Source: Musa acuminata AAA Group (lineage: Eukaryota; Streptophyta; Magnoliopsida; Zingiberales; Musaceae). From it: a DNA stretch of 64,000 bases. The notes under the pieces were generated by a model. It searched no databases. It saw only the letters and a program-made list of their open reading frames with translations, and had not been told where the DNA came from. Shown here in pieces: positions 1-12,609 of the stretch (position 1 is its first letter; each line of letters opens with the position of its first letter). The stretch spans positions 25,632,501 through 25,696,500 of the forward strand of contig NC_088348.1 in the NCBI RefSeq assembly GCF_036884655.1, read 5' to 3'. The position numbers and the translations under genes are program-made.

Positions 1-1140
1 TAATTAATTAAAAAGTTTAATTGATTATTATTTTTTATTATTATCTAATAGTCCTACATGATGATGATTTATACATGTGATGTATAATATGTGAACGGAT
101 GATAATGGATCGTGTGATGTGTGTACTTGTAATTTTTATTATTGAGGCCTGCGAGCCTTCATTTTATTTCTCGTTTATTGTCAGACCTATGTACCTATGA
201 TTAAGTTGTAATCACACGAGAAGGCACAGCGAAAGCATAGAAGTGATAGCGAGACCCACGAAACAAACGATCGCGATGCATGGAGATTCGTCGAAATGTC
301 GACGGAATTGACGATGATGAGATGGATGATCACAGGGCATGGATATGCACCGCTGCACACATAGATATTGATGTGAGTGATTAGGCCCATTGGCTCGGGT
401 CTGATCACATTAGATTGTGATCCATGATCATCTGGTGTAATTGCTCATGTGATGTGTGATTATTTATACACCTACTAGATATATATATATATTTGCATGC
501 GATGTAGATATATATTAAATATATATGTGTGTGATATATCACATTAGGAGACCAAATCAAAGAAATCCCTCTCTTTACAATATTAAGTCGGTAAATGTGT
601 GGCAATTAGATTGACCAACGTGGCCTTCCATTATTATAGGTAGGGACCAATTCTCGATGTAGGTTGAGTTACTCAAGTCCCTCGAGACTCACTTATATCG
701 TGATTCGCTATCTTGTCTACAATATAGAGATGTCACCGGTGACTTAAAGACATGGTATGCTTAGTCGAGTCCCTCGAGGGTATATCATCGAATCAGACTC
801 ATCTTGTAATGATGGTGTTAACTTAGCCGAATATCTTGGTTGGTCGAGTCCTTCGAGACTATGGTGATTCGGAGGCCGAACAAGACGAAAATCACAAGAA
901 GTTGTGATCGACATGAGTTGCGTACTTTTCAGGCTTAGTGTGATTGGTCGAGTCCCTTTACACTAAGACGCTGATTGAATCCCGATCCCCACTAGAAGTA
1001 TGCCGAAAACTTCTGTTTCACGTGCTGAGGGTGTTACGTGACTTGCTAATAAAATAGTGGGAGCATATTAAGATAGAAGTTCATATCTTGATTGTTCATT
1101 TTTACAAAATTTATATGTTATTTATTTATGTTAAATATTT
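1..1140 (+). mobile_element. Probable LTR/leader of a decayed copia element
   Basis: This AT-rich stretch carries no gene that I can support. It lies directly upstream of a plus-strand copia gag remnant, so it is most simply that element's LTR and untranslated leader. Short phrases such as GTCGAGTCC recur several times between about 670 and 960. No clean TG...CA border or tRNA-Met primer site is visible, and the left border may lie outside the window. The two short minus-strand open frames in the first 600 bases look like chance. Confidence 0.4.
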
Positions 1141-4100
1141 ATTTTTAGAAAATATCGCTTTCAAATCCCTTACGTGGCATACTTGATGTCAACCGCCTCA
1201 TTGGTCCAAATTATACGGATTGGCTCCACAACTTGAGAATTATTCTCACGATGGAGAAAATCGTATATGTCCTTGATACAGTGAGCCTACGCTTGAGGAA
1301 GGGGCAAGCGAGGATGAGATCGCTAGCTACGTGAAGTATATTGATGACTCCACTCTTGCTTAGTGTTACATGTTGAGCTCAATGACTCTTGAGTTACAGA
1401 AACAACATGAAAATATAGATGTCAGATCCATTCTCCTACATGTTCGTAAACTGTTTGAGGAACAGGGAAGGGCTCAGTGATATGAGATAACAAGAGCCTC
1501 TTCCGCGCTAGGATGACTGAGGGGACACCGGTTCAGAACCATATCCTAAAGATGATTGAGTGGATAGAGAAACTCACAGGTCTACGAATGGTCCAAGAGG
1601 ATAACCTGTGTATGGATCTTGTACTTTAGTCCCTATTATATTTCTTTTCACAGTTCATAATGAATTTTAATATGAATAAGCTTGAGGTGACTCTCCCGTA
1701 TCTCCTCAATATGTTGAGAGAGACATAGAGCACTATCAAGAAAGAGAAGCCAGTTCTCTATACTGGTGAGACCAGAAAGAAAAGAAAAGTAGAAAAGTCC
1801 CTTAAGAAGGGCAAGGGCAAGAGCAGACCAGGTAAAATAAATATTACTAAGAAAGACCTAGCAAAGGACAAAGATCAGTACTTCCACTACAGAAAATATG
1901 AGCACTGGAAGAGGAACTACAAAGAGTACCTTGCAGAGAGGGCGAAACAGAAGCTTGGAGAAGCTTCAGGTATATTCATGATTAGTCTCTATTTGTCAGA
2001 CTCTTATAATAACACATGGGTATTGGATGTCGGTAGTGCTTATAATATTTGTAATTCGTTACAAGTTCTGATAAGGCTTGGGAGACTAGCGAGAGACGAG
2101 ATGAACCTCAAGATGTGCAATGAAGCAAAAGTTGCTACAGTAGCTATTGGCGAGGTCACCCTACATCTGCTTGGTGGAGCTATTATTGCATTGGATGCAT
2201 GTTATTTTGTTTCTTCTATTATCAAAAATATTATTTCCATTTCATGTTTGATAGTTAGTGGATATAAATTAGTTTTTTAGAACAATGGTTGTTCAATATT
2301 ATTAGATGATGAGGTCATCACGAGAGGAATATTATATAATGATTTATTTATACTAGACACTACTCCACATATCATGAATGTAAGTGTGTCTAAGAGAAAA
2401 TGAGATAAGGTGAACAGTGTATACTTGTGGCATTGTAGGCTAGGTCACATCCATGAGGGAAGGATTCAAAAGTTACTAAAGGATGGATATCTAGATCCAT
2501 TCAACTATGAGTCATATGCAACCTGCGAGCCTCGCCTTCGTAGAAAACTAATCAACTCTCTATTTATGGGAACTCATACATAGTGATGTATGTGGACCCA
2601 TGTCAACTAATGTCATTGGTGGTTACTCTTACTTCATTACTTTTACTGATGATTTCTCAAGGTATGGACATGTGTACTTAATGAAGAATAAGTTCGAGGC
2701 CTTTGAGAAATTCAAAAAGTATAAGAATAAAGTGGAAAACTAGACCGAAAAGAGTATCAAGACTCTTTGATCGGATCGAGGAGATGAGTACTTAAGTATA
2801 GAGTTTACCCAGTTCCTTAAGGACCATGGTACGATCCATGATGAGTTTCGCTGACCTACCCATCTCATTCTGGGGATATGCCCTAGAGACTGCAGCTTAC
2901 ATTCTGAACAAAGTTCCAACTAAGTCGGTAGTGTCTACACCATATGAGATATGGAAAAAGAAGAAGCCTGATCTTAAGGTTGTTAAGATTTGGGACTGCC
3001 TTGCCCACGTTAAATGACACAACCCCGATAAGTTGGAATCAAGAAAGAAGCGGTGCAAGTTCATGGGATACCCCAAGGAAACTTGTGGGTGTTATTTCTA
3101 TCATCTCGATGACCAAAAGTCCTTTGTAGCCAAGAAAGCAGTGTTCCTTGAGAAGGAACACATTCTTGGTGGAGATAGTGGGAGCATGATATAGTTGAGC
3201 GAGGTTAGAGAACCTAGCTCAAGCACTACTCTACAGCCTGAGTCTGTTCAGGTACCTGACACACAAGTTCCAACTTTACGTAGGTCTGACAGAGTATCTC
3301 ATCCTCCTGAGAGATATATGGGATATATTGGAGAAGAGGATGTTGAGGATATTGATCCTCAGACCTACGAGGAGGCTATTATGAGTATACTCTGGGAAGT
3401 GGCAAGAAGTCATGAATTCTTAGATGGATTCCATATACTCCAACAAGGTTTGGAACCTAGTTGATGCACCCGAGGGTATTGTATCCATCGGTTGAAAGTG
3501 GATCTTTAAGAAAAAGATCGGAGTAGATGGAAAGGTAGAGACCTATAAAGTAAGGCTAGTGGCTAAGAGGTATCGTCAAAGGCAAGGTGTTGACTATGAC
3601 GAAACCTTCTCACTCGTAGCCATGCTAAAATCCATCCGAATTCTATTGGCTATTGCAGCACACTATGATTATGAGATCTGGTAGATGGACATGAAAATTG
3701 CAACCTCGAGGAGGAGGTGTATATGATACAGCCCAAGTGATTCATGTCCAAGGATTGCCCAGATAAGGTGTGCAGGTTGCTTAGATCCATTTATGGACTA
3801 AAGTAATCTTTCCAAAGTTGGAACATAAGATTTGATGAGGCAATCAGATCTTATGACTTTGTTAAGAACGAAGATGAGCCTTATGTGTATAAGAAGGTAA
3901 GTGGGAGCACTATCACCTTCTTGGTGTTATATGTGGATGACATCCTAATCATTGGGAATGATGTAGGAATATTATCCATAGTAAAGGCTTGGTTATCTAA
4001 ACACTTCTCCATTTAGAACTTTGGGGTAGCATTATATATCTTGGGGATTCAGATCTATAGAGATAGATCCAAGAGGATGCTTGGCTTATCTCAGTCCAGG

Positions 4101-4860
4101 TACATAGACACCATTGTCAAAAGGTTTGACATGAAAAATTTCAAGAGATGTCTCATACTGATGAGACATGGGATATCGCTTTTTAGGAGTATATCCTCAA
4201 AGACTCCTAAAGAAAGGGTAAACATGGATAAGATACCCTATGCCTTAGCAATAGAGTCTATCATGTATGTCATGCTATGTACCAAGCCTGATATAGCATA
4301 TGCTCCGAGTGTTACAAGCATGTATTAAGCGAATCCAGGCTTGGAGCACAAGAAAGCAGTAAAGTGTATCCTTAAGTACTTGAGAAGAACTAAGAATCTT
4401 TTACTAGTATATAAAGATATTGGCCTCAGGGTTGAAGGCTGCACAGACTCAAGTTTTCAGTCCGATGTCGATAATAGCAAGTCGAATTCAGGATATATGT
4501 ACACATTGAATTAGGAGCAATATGCTGGAAGAGTTCCATGCAAGATACTAATGCTGACTCGACCATAGAGGCAGAGTATATTGCTGTAGTAGATGCAGCA
4601 AAAGAGGGAGTCTGGATGAATAAATTCATCACAGATCTAAGAGTCGTGCTAAGTAGCAAGGAGTCGGTTCCCTTATATTGCGATAACAACGGGGCGATTG
4701 TTGAAGCAAAGGAACCTAAGTCTCATCAGAAATCTAAGCATGTTCCACCTGATCAGAGATATCGTGACCCGAGGAGATGTAGCAGTGGAAAGAGTTCCAT
4801 CTGAAGATAACATTGCAGATCCACTGACAAAGCTGTTGTCTCAAATGGGGATCAGACACA
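1141..4860 (+). pseudogene. Ty1/copia gag-pol polyprotein remnant
   Basis: A degenerate copia polyprotein in the order gag, protease, integrase, RT, RNase H. The gag part reads like NYTDWLHNLRIILTMEK near 1210-1260. A zinc-knuckle remnant near 1880-1920 has lost cysteines (reads [14 protein letters not shown]). The protease region has [16 protein letters not shown] near 2015-2060. Integrase traces are LWHCRLGHIHEG near 2430 and a GGYSYFITFTDDFSR block near 2620-2660. RT shows LYVDDILIIGNDVG near 3928-3965, and RNase H shows TIEAEYIAVVDAAKEG near 4561-4605. The protease-integrase-RT-RNase H order is typical of copia. Many stops and frame changes break it, so it cannot make a polyprotein. The clade is not certain. 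Confidence 0.85.
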
Positions 4861-5240
4861 TATCTCTGAAAACCTATAGATCTATAGGAGAGGATAAAGG
4901 AAGTCAACTATCCTCCTCTGTAGCGGTGATCCACTTGACAGGGGCTGCGAAGATGCTTCTCACATCGCTACACAAAACTCTTCCTCATGCGCACCACGCA
5001 ATCAAGAAGAGACTGCCCCTTCTTACTATCCACACGTCCTAAATAGGGGCTGCAATATGAGGAGGAGAGGGAGAGAGGCAAATAGGAGGAGGCAGCTAAA
5101 AGGAACCTCTAGCCTATGGGTCTTTGGTTCCCTCCTATTTATAGAGGTCCCCTGTCAACTTAACCATAATGGATCCTATCATATTGGGTAGAAATATAAA
5201 TCCATTCCATGCATTTTTTATGAATCCCCCTATCAATATA
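4861..5240. mobile_element. LTR-like junction with a minus-strand TATA box
   Basis: This stretch joins the plus-strand copia remnant to the minus-strand SIRE derivative. On the minus strand it reads CTCTATAAATAGGAGG at about 5133-5148, a strong TATA-box match, with GA-rich sequence downstream on that strand (about 5057-5085). That looks like the promoter part of an LTR facing left. It could be the copia element's own LTR or a piece of a third element. No borders are clear. Confidence 0.35.
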
Positions 5241-5449
5241 TCATTTTGATAGAAACATAAATTCAGATATAAATTATGAATCCAAGCAACATGTCGTCAT
5301 AAAATCATGCATAATCAAAATTTCAATATATTATTCCATGCGTGATCATTATAATTTCTCTCCCTTTGTCATCAACAAAAAGGAGATGTGTAACTATCAA
5401 GTTTTAAAAATATGTAAGCTTCATAATTTCATAAATTTTTCATCACTTT

Positions 5450-5800
5450 AGAACATACAAGCTAGTGAGTTCTTTCTTCTCTTTTAAGAAGTGCAAGATA
5501 GCAATTTGTTCCTTCCTTTGCAATGTTTGAGCTAGCAATTTTTACTTCCTTTGCAATGCATAAGCTAGCAAGTTCTATGAGAATGTGAAGTTTAGCAAAG
5601 TTTTTGCTTCTCTTGAGATAGCAACTTTTTGCTTCTCTTTACAATGTGCGAGCTAGCACCTTTTTTACTAATTTTTGTGATGCGCAAACAAACAAGACTT
5701 TTTTCCTTTGAGATGTGCAAGCTTGCAAGTTTTGTCTTTCTTTGCAAGCTAGTAATTTTCTTTTATTGAGATATGCAAGATAGTAATTTTCTCTCCCCCT
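5450..5800 (-). repeat. Imperfect tandem repeats (GCAAGCTAGCAA type)
   Basis: A run of imperfect units of roughly 40 bp, each built from a CTTCTCTTTGAGATGTG-like part followed by CAAGCTAGCAA. The same array occurs at 51385-51600 in copy B, so it belongs to the element family and is not local noise. It lies in the non-coding spacer between gag and the 3' LTR. Confidence 0.6.
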
Positions 5801-6679
5801 TTGTTATTGTCAAAAGGAATGGAAGGATACAATAGTGCAAAATATTTCAATTATTACATGAGGCATACAAGTCATAAATACAAAGGAATCATGTCATGAA
5901 AGATATAATATCAAAGATTATGAAGGATTAAGGCATGAATACCAAAGACATGATTTATTTTAGCAAATCTCCCTTTAGTAAATAGCAAAAAGAAACTTTA
6001 GAGATCAAAGATCTTGATTTATAAAAAAATCTCAAGTATTAAATATCGAGAATTCAATATCATGATTTAGATAAAGACTTTCCTATTGCAAAAAGAGTCA
6101 TGGGAGAATACATAAAGGATCTCAATTCATATATAATATATCTCGATTCATCAAGAATCATAAAAAAAACTTAAGTTATAATTCTGAAAATTCAAGATTC
6201 ATTTGAAAATTTCTCCTCTTTAGTAAACGATAAGAAGAAAGGAGAACATGGTTCGTGCATAAGAAATATCGAGTCATCAAGTGAAGGAATCATGATTCAT
6301 ATGACAAAAAGATTATCAATTCGTACATTTGAATAAATATTTTTTAAACCATCATTACTTTAACTCATCATGCATAATTTTAAAATGTAAAACCATCAAG
6401 CATGATACAAACATTTATTTCAAAATATTCATCATTATTTTCAACTCATTTAATTTGTGAAATCATCAAAATCACTTTGAAAAGATTCTAAATGATATAA
6501 CTAGATTCATCAATCTCTTATTGAAAAATGGCCAAAGCTTTAAAGATAGAGAACTTTTTAAGAAAAAAATACTTTCCTCTTTTTAATTATTTCAATTCAT
6601 ACGATTGATTTTATATGAGCATGCTCAAGTTTTTTTTTTTATATTTCTTACTAACTAATTTAAAATCATTAAATAGCTC

Positions 6680-7590
6680 AAGTAGTTTCATTGTAAGGTA
6701 AAGAGGTTTCAAGTGAGTCATTTACCTCATCGTCGAGAGCCACTAAGGTATATTTCATCATTTTGTCTTTGTTGTTTGTTTCTTGTCTTCGGATGTCCTC
6801 GATTTGTCCCAAGCTATCATGAACTTTTTAACCTTTGTTATTAGGAGTTCAAGGTCATCATCACTTGATCTTTTGCTTGAATGGTCTTCTTTTTTTCTAA
6901 TTGTAAAATCCTTCTTGTTCTTTGAAAGATTGTTTTCAAGTTCATCATGTGACACATAAGTCATTTTGTAGGTTATCAAAGACCCGAAAAGTTCTTCAAG
7001 TGGAAACATGTTTAAGTCTTTTTCCTTTTGTATTGCAATTACTTTCAGATCTCAACTCTTTAGAAGGGATCTTAGAATCTTGATTATAAGTTCAAGATTA
7101 AAAAAATATTTATCAAGAGCTTTTAAATTATTGACGACATCCGTAAAATGGGTGTATATGTCAATAATAGTTTCGCTTGGCTTCATTCAAAACAATTCAA
7201 AATCATGCATTAAAAAATTTATTTTAGACTCTTTAACTCTACTAGTATCTTCGTGTGTGATTTCAAGAGTGTTTCAAATGTCGTGTTCAGTTTCATAAGT
7301 CGAAATACGATTAAACTCATTTTTAATCCAAAGCACAAAATAAAGCATTCATAGCTTTCATATTTAAATAAAATGATTTTTTTTCAAAGTCATTCCATTC
7401 ATTCATAGGTTTAGAGGGGGTTTGAAAACTAAGTTCAACGATATTCCATAAATCAAAGTTCAAAGAAAACAAAAAAATTCTCACCCGAGTTTTCCACTAA
7501 GTGTAGTTTGTCTCATTAAGCATATGACGACGAGTGATAGAAAGACCCGCTTGAAAACCGAAAAAAGTCATCCCTCTTGGGTGTTAATCC
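6680..7590 (-). pseudogene. SIRE-type gag remnant (copy A)
   Basis: The minus strand encodes pieces of the same copia gag that is better preserved at 18701-20287. Recognisable stretches are SLITYKMTYVSHDELENN (about 6950) and the SSDDDLELLITKVKKFM block (about 6830-6880). The upstream gag core (7010-7300) survives only with frame breaks. Compared with copy B, the part with the zinc knuckles has been deleted: sequence equivalent to about 52.33-53.09 kb is missing. It cannot be functional. Confidence 0.7.
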
Positions 7591-7607
7591 AAATAGAGAG
7601 AATCGTT

Positions 7608-7620
7608 GCTCTAATACCAA
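7608..7620 (-). other. Primer binding site, copy A
   Basis: The minus strand reads TTGGTATTAGAGC right after the LTR end ...CCTAACA. It differs by one base from the TTGGTATCAGAGC complement of initiator tRNA-Met seen in the intact element at 18652-18664. Confidence 0.75.
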
Positions 7621-7621
7621 C

Positions 7622-8712
7622 TGTTAGGACCAAGTTGGCACTAAGAGAGGGGGGCGGGGGGTGAATTAGTGCTTACGTAAAAATTATGTCGAATCGAAAA
7701 CTTTGTTTCAATTTAAACTCGTCTCGGAAATGCGCTTAACATAAAGAAAGTGTGAAGGGAAGTAAGTAGCTAAGTTAATAAGAAATATAAAAAAAAAACA
7801 AAATAGGAATGATAAAGTAGAAATCACACCGGATTTATAGTGGTTTGGTCGTCGTGACCTACATCCACTCATGATTCCTCTTCACTCGAGGCCACTGGCT
7901 TCCACTACCGATTTTCTTTCAACGGACGAAGATCAACTACCCTTATAACTCTTCCTCCTTTTGATAGGCTCAAGAGAGAACCTTTATAACCTCTCTTTCT
8001 TAGACCTCACTTCTCCCTTTAGAAGAACTTCTAAATACTAGGAAGAAGTGACCCTATACTTCAAGAGAGATTATAACCTTTCTTTCTCAAGAATGTTTTC
8101 CCCCTTTCTCAACTCAATTCTTATTTCTCTATGCAAGAATAGCTGGGTATTTATAACCCCAAATGACTTCAAAAATGGAGCCAAAAAATATCTCATCTCG
8201 GGTTTCCTGGGTCCTACTGGTACCACCGCCTATGCTAGGCGATACTACCGCCTACAGCACTAACATTGGGCAATACCATCACCCAGTCTAGTGATACTAT
8301 TGCATGATAGAACCTTGGAGACTAGGCTCTGGCAGTACCACCGCCTAGCAGTATTAACTATCGGTGGTACCACCGCCTAGACCTCCCGGGAGGTTGAGCC
8401 TCAAATGGTTCCATCGCCCACCCTAAAAGGTGTCATCGCCTGGAACGACTCCAAGTGGCTGAGTGGGCCATCCATCCAATTCAACTCAGCTCTAACTTAG
8501 GCCCAATGGCCTCGAATTGGCCTAATTCCAACTCAATTACAATTTAAAACTACTTCAATCTAGACAATTATTATAAAGCATTAATCTCATGTTGTTTGGC
8601 ATATCATTGGTTCATCGGTGCTTCATCCAATCCTTCGGCGCAGCATCCTCTTTTATGGCCTTTTAACTAATTAGTATGTTGACCTCTACAACTCTGATCT
8701 CATTGGCGCAAT
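7622..8712 (-). mobile_element. SIRE-family LTR (copy A), first part
   Basis: This is the 5' LTR of the minus-strand element. It starts TGTTAGGACC on the plus strand and is broken at 8712 by a gypsy insertion. It continues at 14366 or 14371 to 14604. Without the insertion it would be about 1.3 kb. It carries GGTACCACCGCC modules (about 8218-8430) like the other LTRs of this family in the window. Confidence 0.8.
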
Positions 8713-9365
8713 TGACACGGGAGTGTCTAATTTACTACAATTTGTTCATATGGACCATGCTGATAATATGATTTTTTTTTCAGTCAATAATATTGCCACA
8801 TAATCTTCAACTCAGCCTACTCAGATAAGACAGCTCATTAGCATATTCCTTGTACAAAAGAATACATTAATGGAGTTGGTTGACAGCTGTAAAGCTGTAT
8901 CATGGTGCTTTTCTTCATGGCTAAGGAATACATTAATGGAGTTGGTCGACAGCTATAAAGCACTTAATTTCGAAATTCCCTATGCATGAAGGGTTGTTTC
9001 ATGTACTAGTATTTATTTTGGGGTTTAGGGCTTAGAAAGGACTTTAGAAACTGATGATATCTAGGCAGAAGCTCTCTTAGAGAACCCCCTTAAACTCTAT
9101 ATCTCTTGGATGCATCCTTGAGTGGTGAGTCTTTTATTTTCTAGTTTTGTATCCTCGTTTAATTTTCGTTGGGTGGTGAACTTTCTGTATCCCATTATGA
9201 TTTTAAACTTGGTGGTGAGCTACTTTTCGTTTTTATCAAAGTTGCTTCGTTAGTGCTTTCGGTATCAGTTCATTCCTTGTCTACTGTGACGTTTTCTATC
9301 TGAAAAAAATTATTCCATCGGTGTTGTTTGGAAATCTATTCTACGTTTTACCCTCACTGGTATCA
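8713..9365 (+). repeat. 5' LTR of the gypsy element
   Basis: 653 bp, TG...CA ends, aligns without gaps to 13713-14365. The two copies differ at about 40 positions by hand count. Confidence 0.93.
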
Positions 9366-9368
9366 GTT

Positions 9369-9380
9369 TGGTATCAGAGC
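9369..9380 (+). other. Primer binding site of the gypsy element
   Basis: TGGTATCAGAGC, complementary to the 3' end of initiator tRNA-Met, begins three bases after the LTR. Confidence 0.88.
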
Positions 9381-9399
9381 TAAAGGCTAGAGATCATTG

Positions 9400-10426
9400 C
9401 AAGGCAGAATAGAAAAGATATAGTTGGTAAAGGTAGTGACCATGAAGATGACGCTGAGTCGTTGAGGCTGCAGCTACGAAAATTGCTACGTAGCCTACAA
9501 GAAAAAAATGAAATAATCAATGAACTTCAAAGTAGACACAACCAGCATGAAAATGATGCTCGAGTGTTTACTTCTGATGATGATACACCTCCTCTTCCAA
9601 GGGAGTCGAGAAGATGTCGGAGAAGAAATTGAGTCAAAGACGAGTGGTAGAATAAATATAACCCTAGATTAGATATTCCAGAATTTGAAGGTAAAATAAA
9701 TGTTGATGACTTTATCGATTGACTTAATATAGTAGAAAGAATTTTCAATTTTCATGAACCACCAGAACAAAAGAAGGTCAAACTTGTGGCACTCAAACTC
9801 AAGCGAAATGTATCTTTTTGGTGGGAAAATATGAAGAAACAAAGAGAACGTGAGGGGAAGAGTAAGATCATTACATGGGAGAAAATGAAAAGGGAGCTAA
9901 AGAGAAAATATTTACCTCATAATTATAGGCAAGAGATCTTTCTCAAAATATATGATTTCAAGCAAAAAGATCTTAGTGTGGAGGAGTACACTGCAGAATT
10001 CGATAATTTGATGTTAAAAGGAGAGCTTGTGGAACCGGAAGAGCAAACAATTGCAAGATACTTAGGAGGTCTGAAGTATGAGATTACTAAAGTTGTTCAG
10101 CTATAGCCATATTGGTCTTTAAATGATGTGAGCAACCTGGCATTAAAAGTTGAAAAGCAACAGAAGTTTGAAAAGAGTTTTCGGTATGGCTTAAAAGAAG
10201 GCTATACAAAAGGAGGAAGTTTCAAGCCTACTATCCAAAGCAAGATGATATCGAAGGTGCAAGAAAAGGGTGAAGAATCTATTGGCAGCAAAAAAACACC
10301 TAATTCTTCTACCCCAAGTGGCCGAAAATGCTTCAAATGTCATGATTTTGGGCATATCGCTTCAGATTGTCCAAATAGGAGGATTGTAACTTTGGTTGAA
10401 GATCATAGTGATAGAGGAGAATATTA
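9400..10426 (+). pseudogene. Gypsy gag remnant with CCHC zinc knuckle
   Basis: Gag forms the capsid and nucleocapsid of the intracellular particle. The conserved core is at about 9786-10080 (FWWENMKKQRE, KRKYLPHNYRQE, SVEEYTAEFDNLM). A perfect C-X2-C-X4-H-X4-C knuckle lies at 10329-10370 (CFKCHDFGHIASDC). Stops at about 10104 (TAG) and 10426 (TAG) interrupt the frame, and more breaks occur before 9786. The first stop is consistent with a Gln codon changed by C to T, the second with a Trp codon changed by G to A. The start codon is not clear. Confidence 0.85.
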
Positions 10427-10487
10427 GGCTAAGGACGAACCAAAATATGATGATGATGAGGAAGAGATTACTTATGTTGATCATGGT

Positions 10488-11156
10488 TTGTCTATTATAT
10501 TGCAATGTAGTTTACAAGTGTCATATGTGGCCGACAATAAAAGTTGGGTGAGAAAAAATGTGTTTCACACTAAATGCACTTCTCTTGGCAAAGTGTGCTT
10601 GGTGATCATCGACAGTGGCAACTTTGAGAATGTGGTATCTTTGGAGATGGTGCAGAAGCTAAAGTTGGATACCATCCCTCATCCACATCCATACCAGTTA
10701 TATTGGCTGCAAAAAGGAAATGACATCAATGTAACTAAAAGATGTTTAGTTTCATTTTCTATTGGCAAATATTATAAAGATGAAGTATGGTGTGATGTTG
10801 CTCCTATGGATGCTTGTAATTTGTTGTTAGGACGACCTTGGTACTATGATAGAAGAGTGTTGTATGACGGCTACAAACATACTTATTCTTTTAAGGTGAA
10901 TGAAAAGAAGATTATCTTAGCTCCATTACAACCATTCAAAATCAATGCACCAAAGAAGAAAGTTAGCGCTTTTATGTCATATGGTGAATGCAAAGGTGAA
11001 TTAGACAAGGGTGGTCATGTTATGGCTCTACTAGTAGTAGAAGAAAATAAACAACACAAGGAGACACTAGAAATCATGAAACAAATCCTGGAAGAGTTTG
11101 AAGATGTTATACCAGAAGAGATTCCACATGGCCTTCCACCCTTGAGAGACATCTAG
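10488..11156 (+). pseudogene. Gypsy aspartic protease region
   Basis: A retropepsin-like segment with the active-site context CLVIIDSGNFENVVS (about 10600-10640), in which the usual D-S/T-G triad is present as DSG. It is followed by a DACNLLLGRPWYYDR block near 10808-10850, typical of gypsy proteases. The reading frame stays open for 222 codons and ends at a TAG (about 11154) in the linker before RT. Retropepsin would cut the polyprotein in the particle. Confidence 0.85.
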
Positions 11157-12609
11157 CATCACATTGATCTTATTCCGGGGGCTGTTCTACCTAATAAGGC
11201 AGCATATAGAATGAGTCCTAAGGAGCATGAAGAACTTCAAAAGCAAGTTGATGAATTGGTGAAAAAAGGGTTAATTCGGGAGAGCATGAGTCCTTGTGCG
11301 GTTCCAGCCTTGTTAGTGCCTAAGAAGGATGGTTCTTGGAGAATGTGTGTGGACAGTCGCACCATCAACAAAATCACAGTAGACTATCACTTTCCTATTC
11401 CAAGGTTAGATGATTTACTTGATCAATTGTGTGGTGCTTATGTTTTCTCTAAAATTGATTTAAGGAGTGGTTATCACCAATAAGAATGAGGCCCGAAGAT
11501 AAGTGGAAAACAGCATTTAAAACTAGAGAAGGCTTATATGAATGGTTGGTTATGTCATTTGGGCTATCTAATGCTCCTAACACCTTCATGAGATTTATGA
11601 ATCACATACTTAAGTCATGCATTGGAATATTTGTTGTAGTTTATTTTGACGATATATTGGTGTACAGCAAGAGCGAAGAGGAGCATATGAATCATCTGAA
11701 AGAGATCTTTTGTATTTTGAGACATCAAAAGCTTTATGCTAATCTAAAGAAGTGTGATTTCTTTACTTCTAGTGTGGTGTTTCTAGGGTATGTTGTTTCA
11801 AAAGATGGAATCATGATGGATCAAAGTAAGGTAGCGGCTATTCTCAGTTGGCCAATACCTGCTTCATTGCATGATGTGAGGAGTTTCCATGGCTTAACTT
11901 CGTTTATAGAAGATTTATCAAGGGTTTCAGCTCTATTATCGCTCCAATCACCGAATGTCTGAAATATGATAAATTCAAATGGACTAATGAAACTAATGAT
12001 GCTTTTGAGCTTTTGAAAAGAAAGGTGACCGAAGCTCCTATCTTAGTTCTACCAAATTTTGATAATGTGTTTGAAGTTGAATGTGATGCATCTAATGTGG
12101 GAATTGGTGCTGTTTTGAGTCAAGATGGAAAGTTCATTGCATTTTTTAGTGAAAAGCTGAATGATACGAGAAAGAAATGCTCTACTTATGATAAGGAGTT
12201 TTATGCGATTTATCAAGCTTTGTCTCATTGGAGTCAATATCTTCTTGCTAAGCCATTTGTTCTATATTCTGATCATGAAGCATTAAAGTTCACTAATCAC
12301 CAGCACAAGCTAAACAAGAGGCATGTAGCTTGGGTGGAGTTTTTACAATCTTACAACTTTACAATCAAGCACAAATCTGGTGTTCAAAATATAGTTGCTG
12401 ATGCATTGAGCAAAAAGCATTCTTTATTATCAGCAATAGAAGTCAAAGTGGTTGGATTTGAAACATTCAAAGATCTATATGAGAATGATGTAGATTTCGG
12501 CTCGACATGGCAGAATTGTAAATCAGGTTCCTTTCAACATTTTTTTATCTTTAATGGTTTTCTTTTTCGAGCTAATGCTTTGTGTATTCCATCTTGTTCT
12601 TTGAGGTAA
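11157..12609 (+). pseudogene. Gypsy reverse transcriptase and RNase H
   Basis: RT begins with the [20 protein letters not shown] block (about 11296-11355) and has the catalytic FDDILVYS motif at about 11646-11669, with both aspartates kept. A one-base loss at about 11480 shifts the frame just after the SGYHQ motif, and another break falls near 11960. RNase H follows from about 12013 with the conserved DASNVGIGAVLSQ (about 12085) and YSDHEALKF (about 12268). A stop near 12607 separates it from integrase. The motifs are those of Ty3/gypsy. The accumulated breaks make it non-functional. Confidence 0.9.

Larger units (their letters stand above)
5241..7621 (-). mobile_element. Internal region of pol-less SIRE-like copy A
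   Basis: On the minus strand this region runs from a primer site beside the LTR (7608-7620) through a gag remnant to a long AT-rich spacer. It aligns by eye with the inside of copy B at 51.05-54.2 kb: the LTR-proximal phrase about Ctccctttgtcatcaac near 5360, the repeats with GCAAGCTAGCAA, and the gag remnant occur in the same order. No protease, integrase, RT or RNase H frame is visible. The 3' LTR expected at the left end is missing, so the copy is truncated near 5.2 kb. Confidence 0.65.

Noticed and set aside
5450..5800. CRISPR-like array
   Set aside because: Units are imperfect and contiguous without unique spacers, inside a plant transposon.
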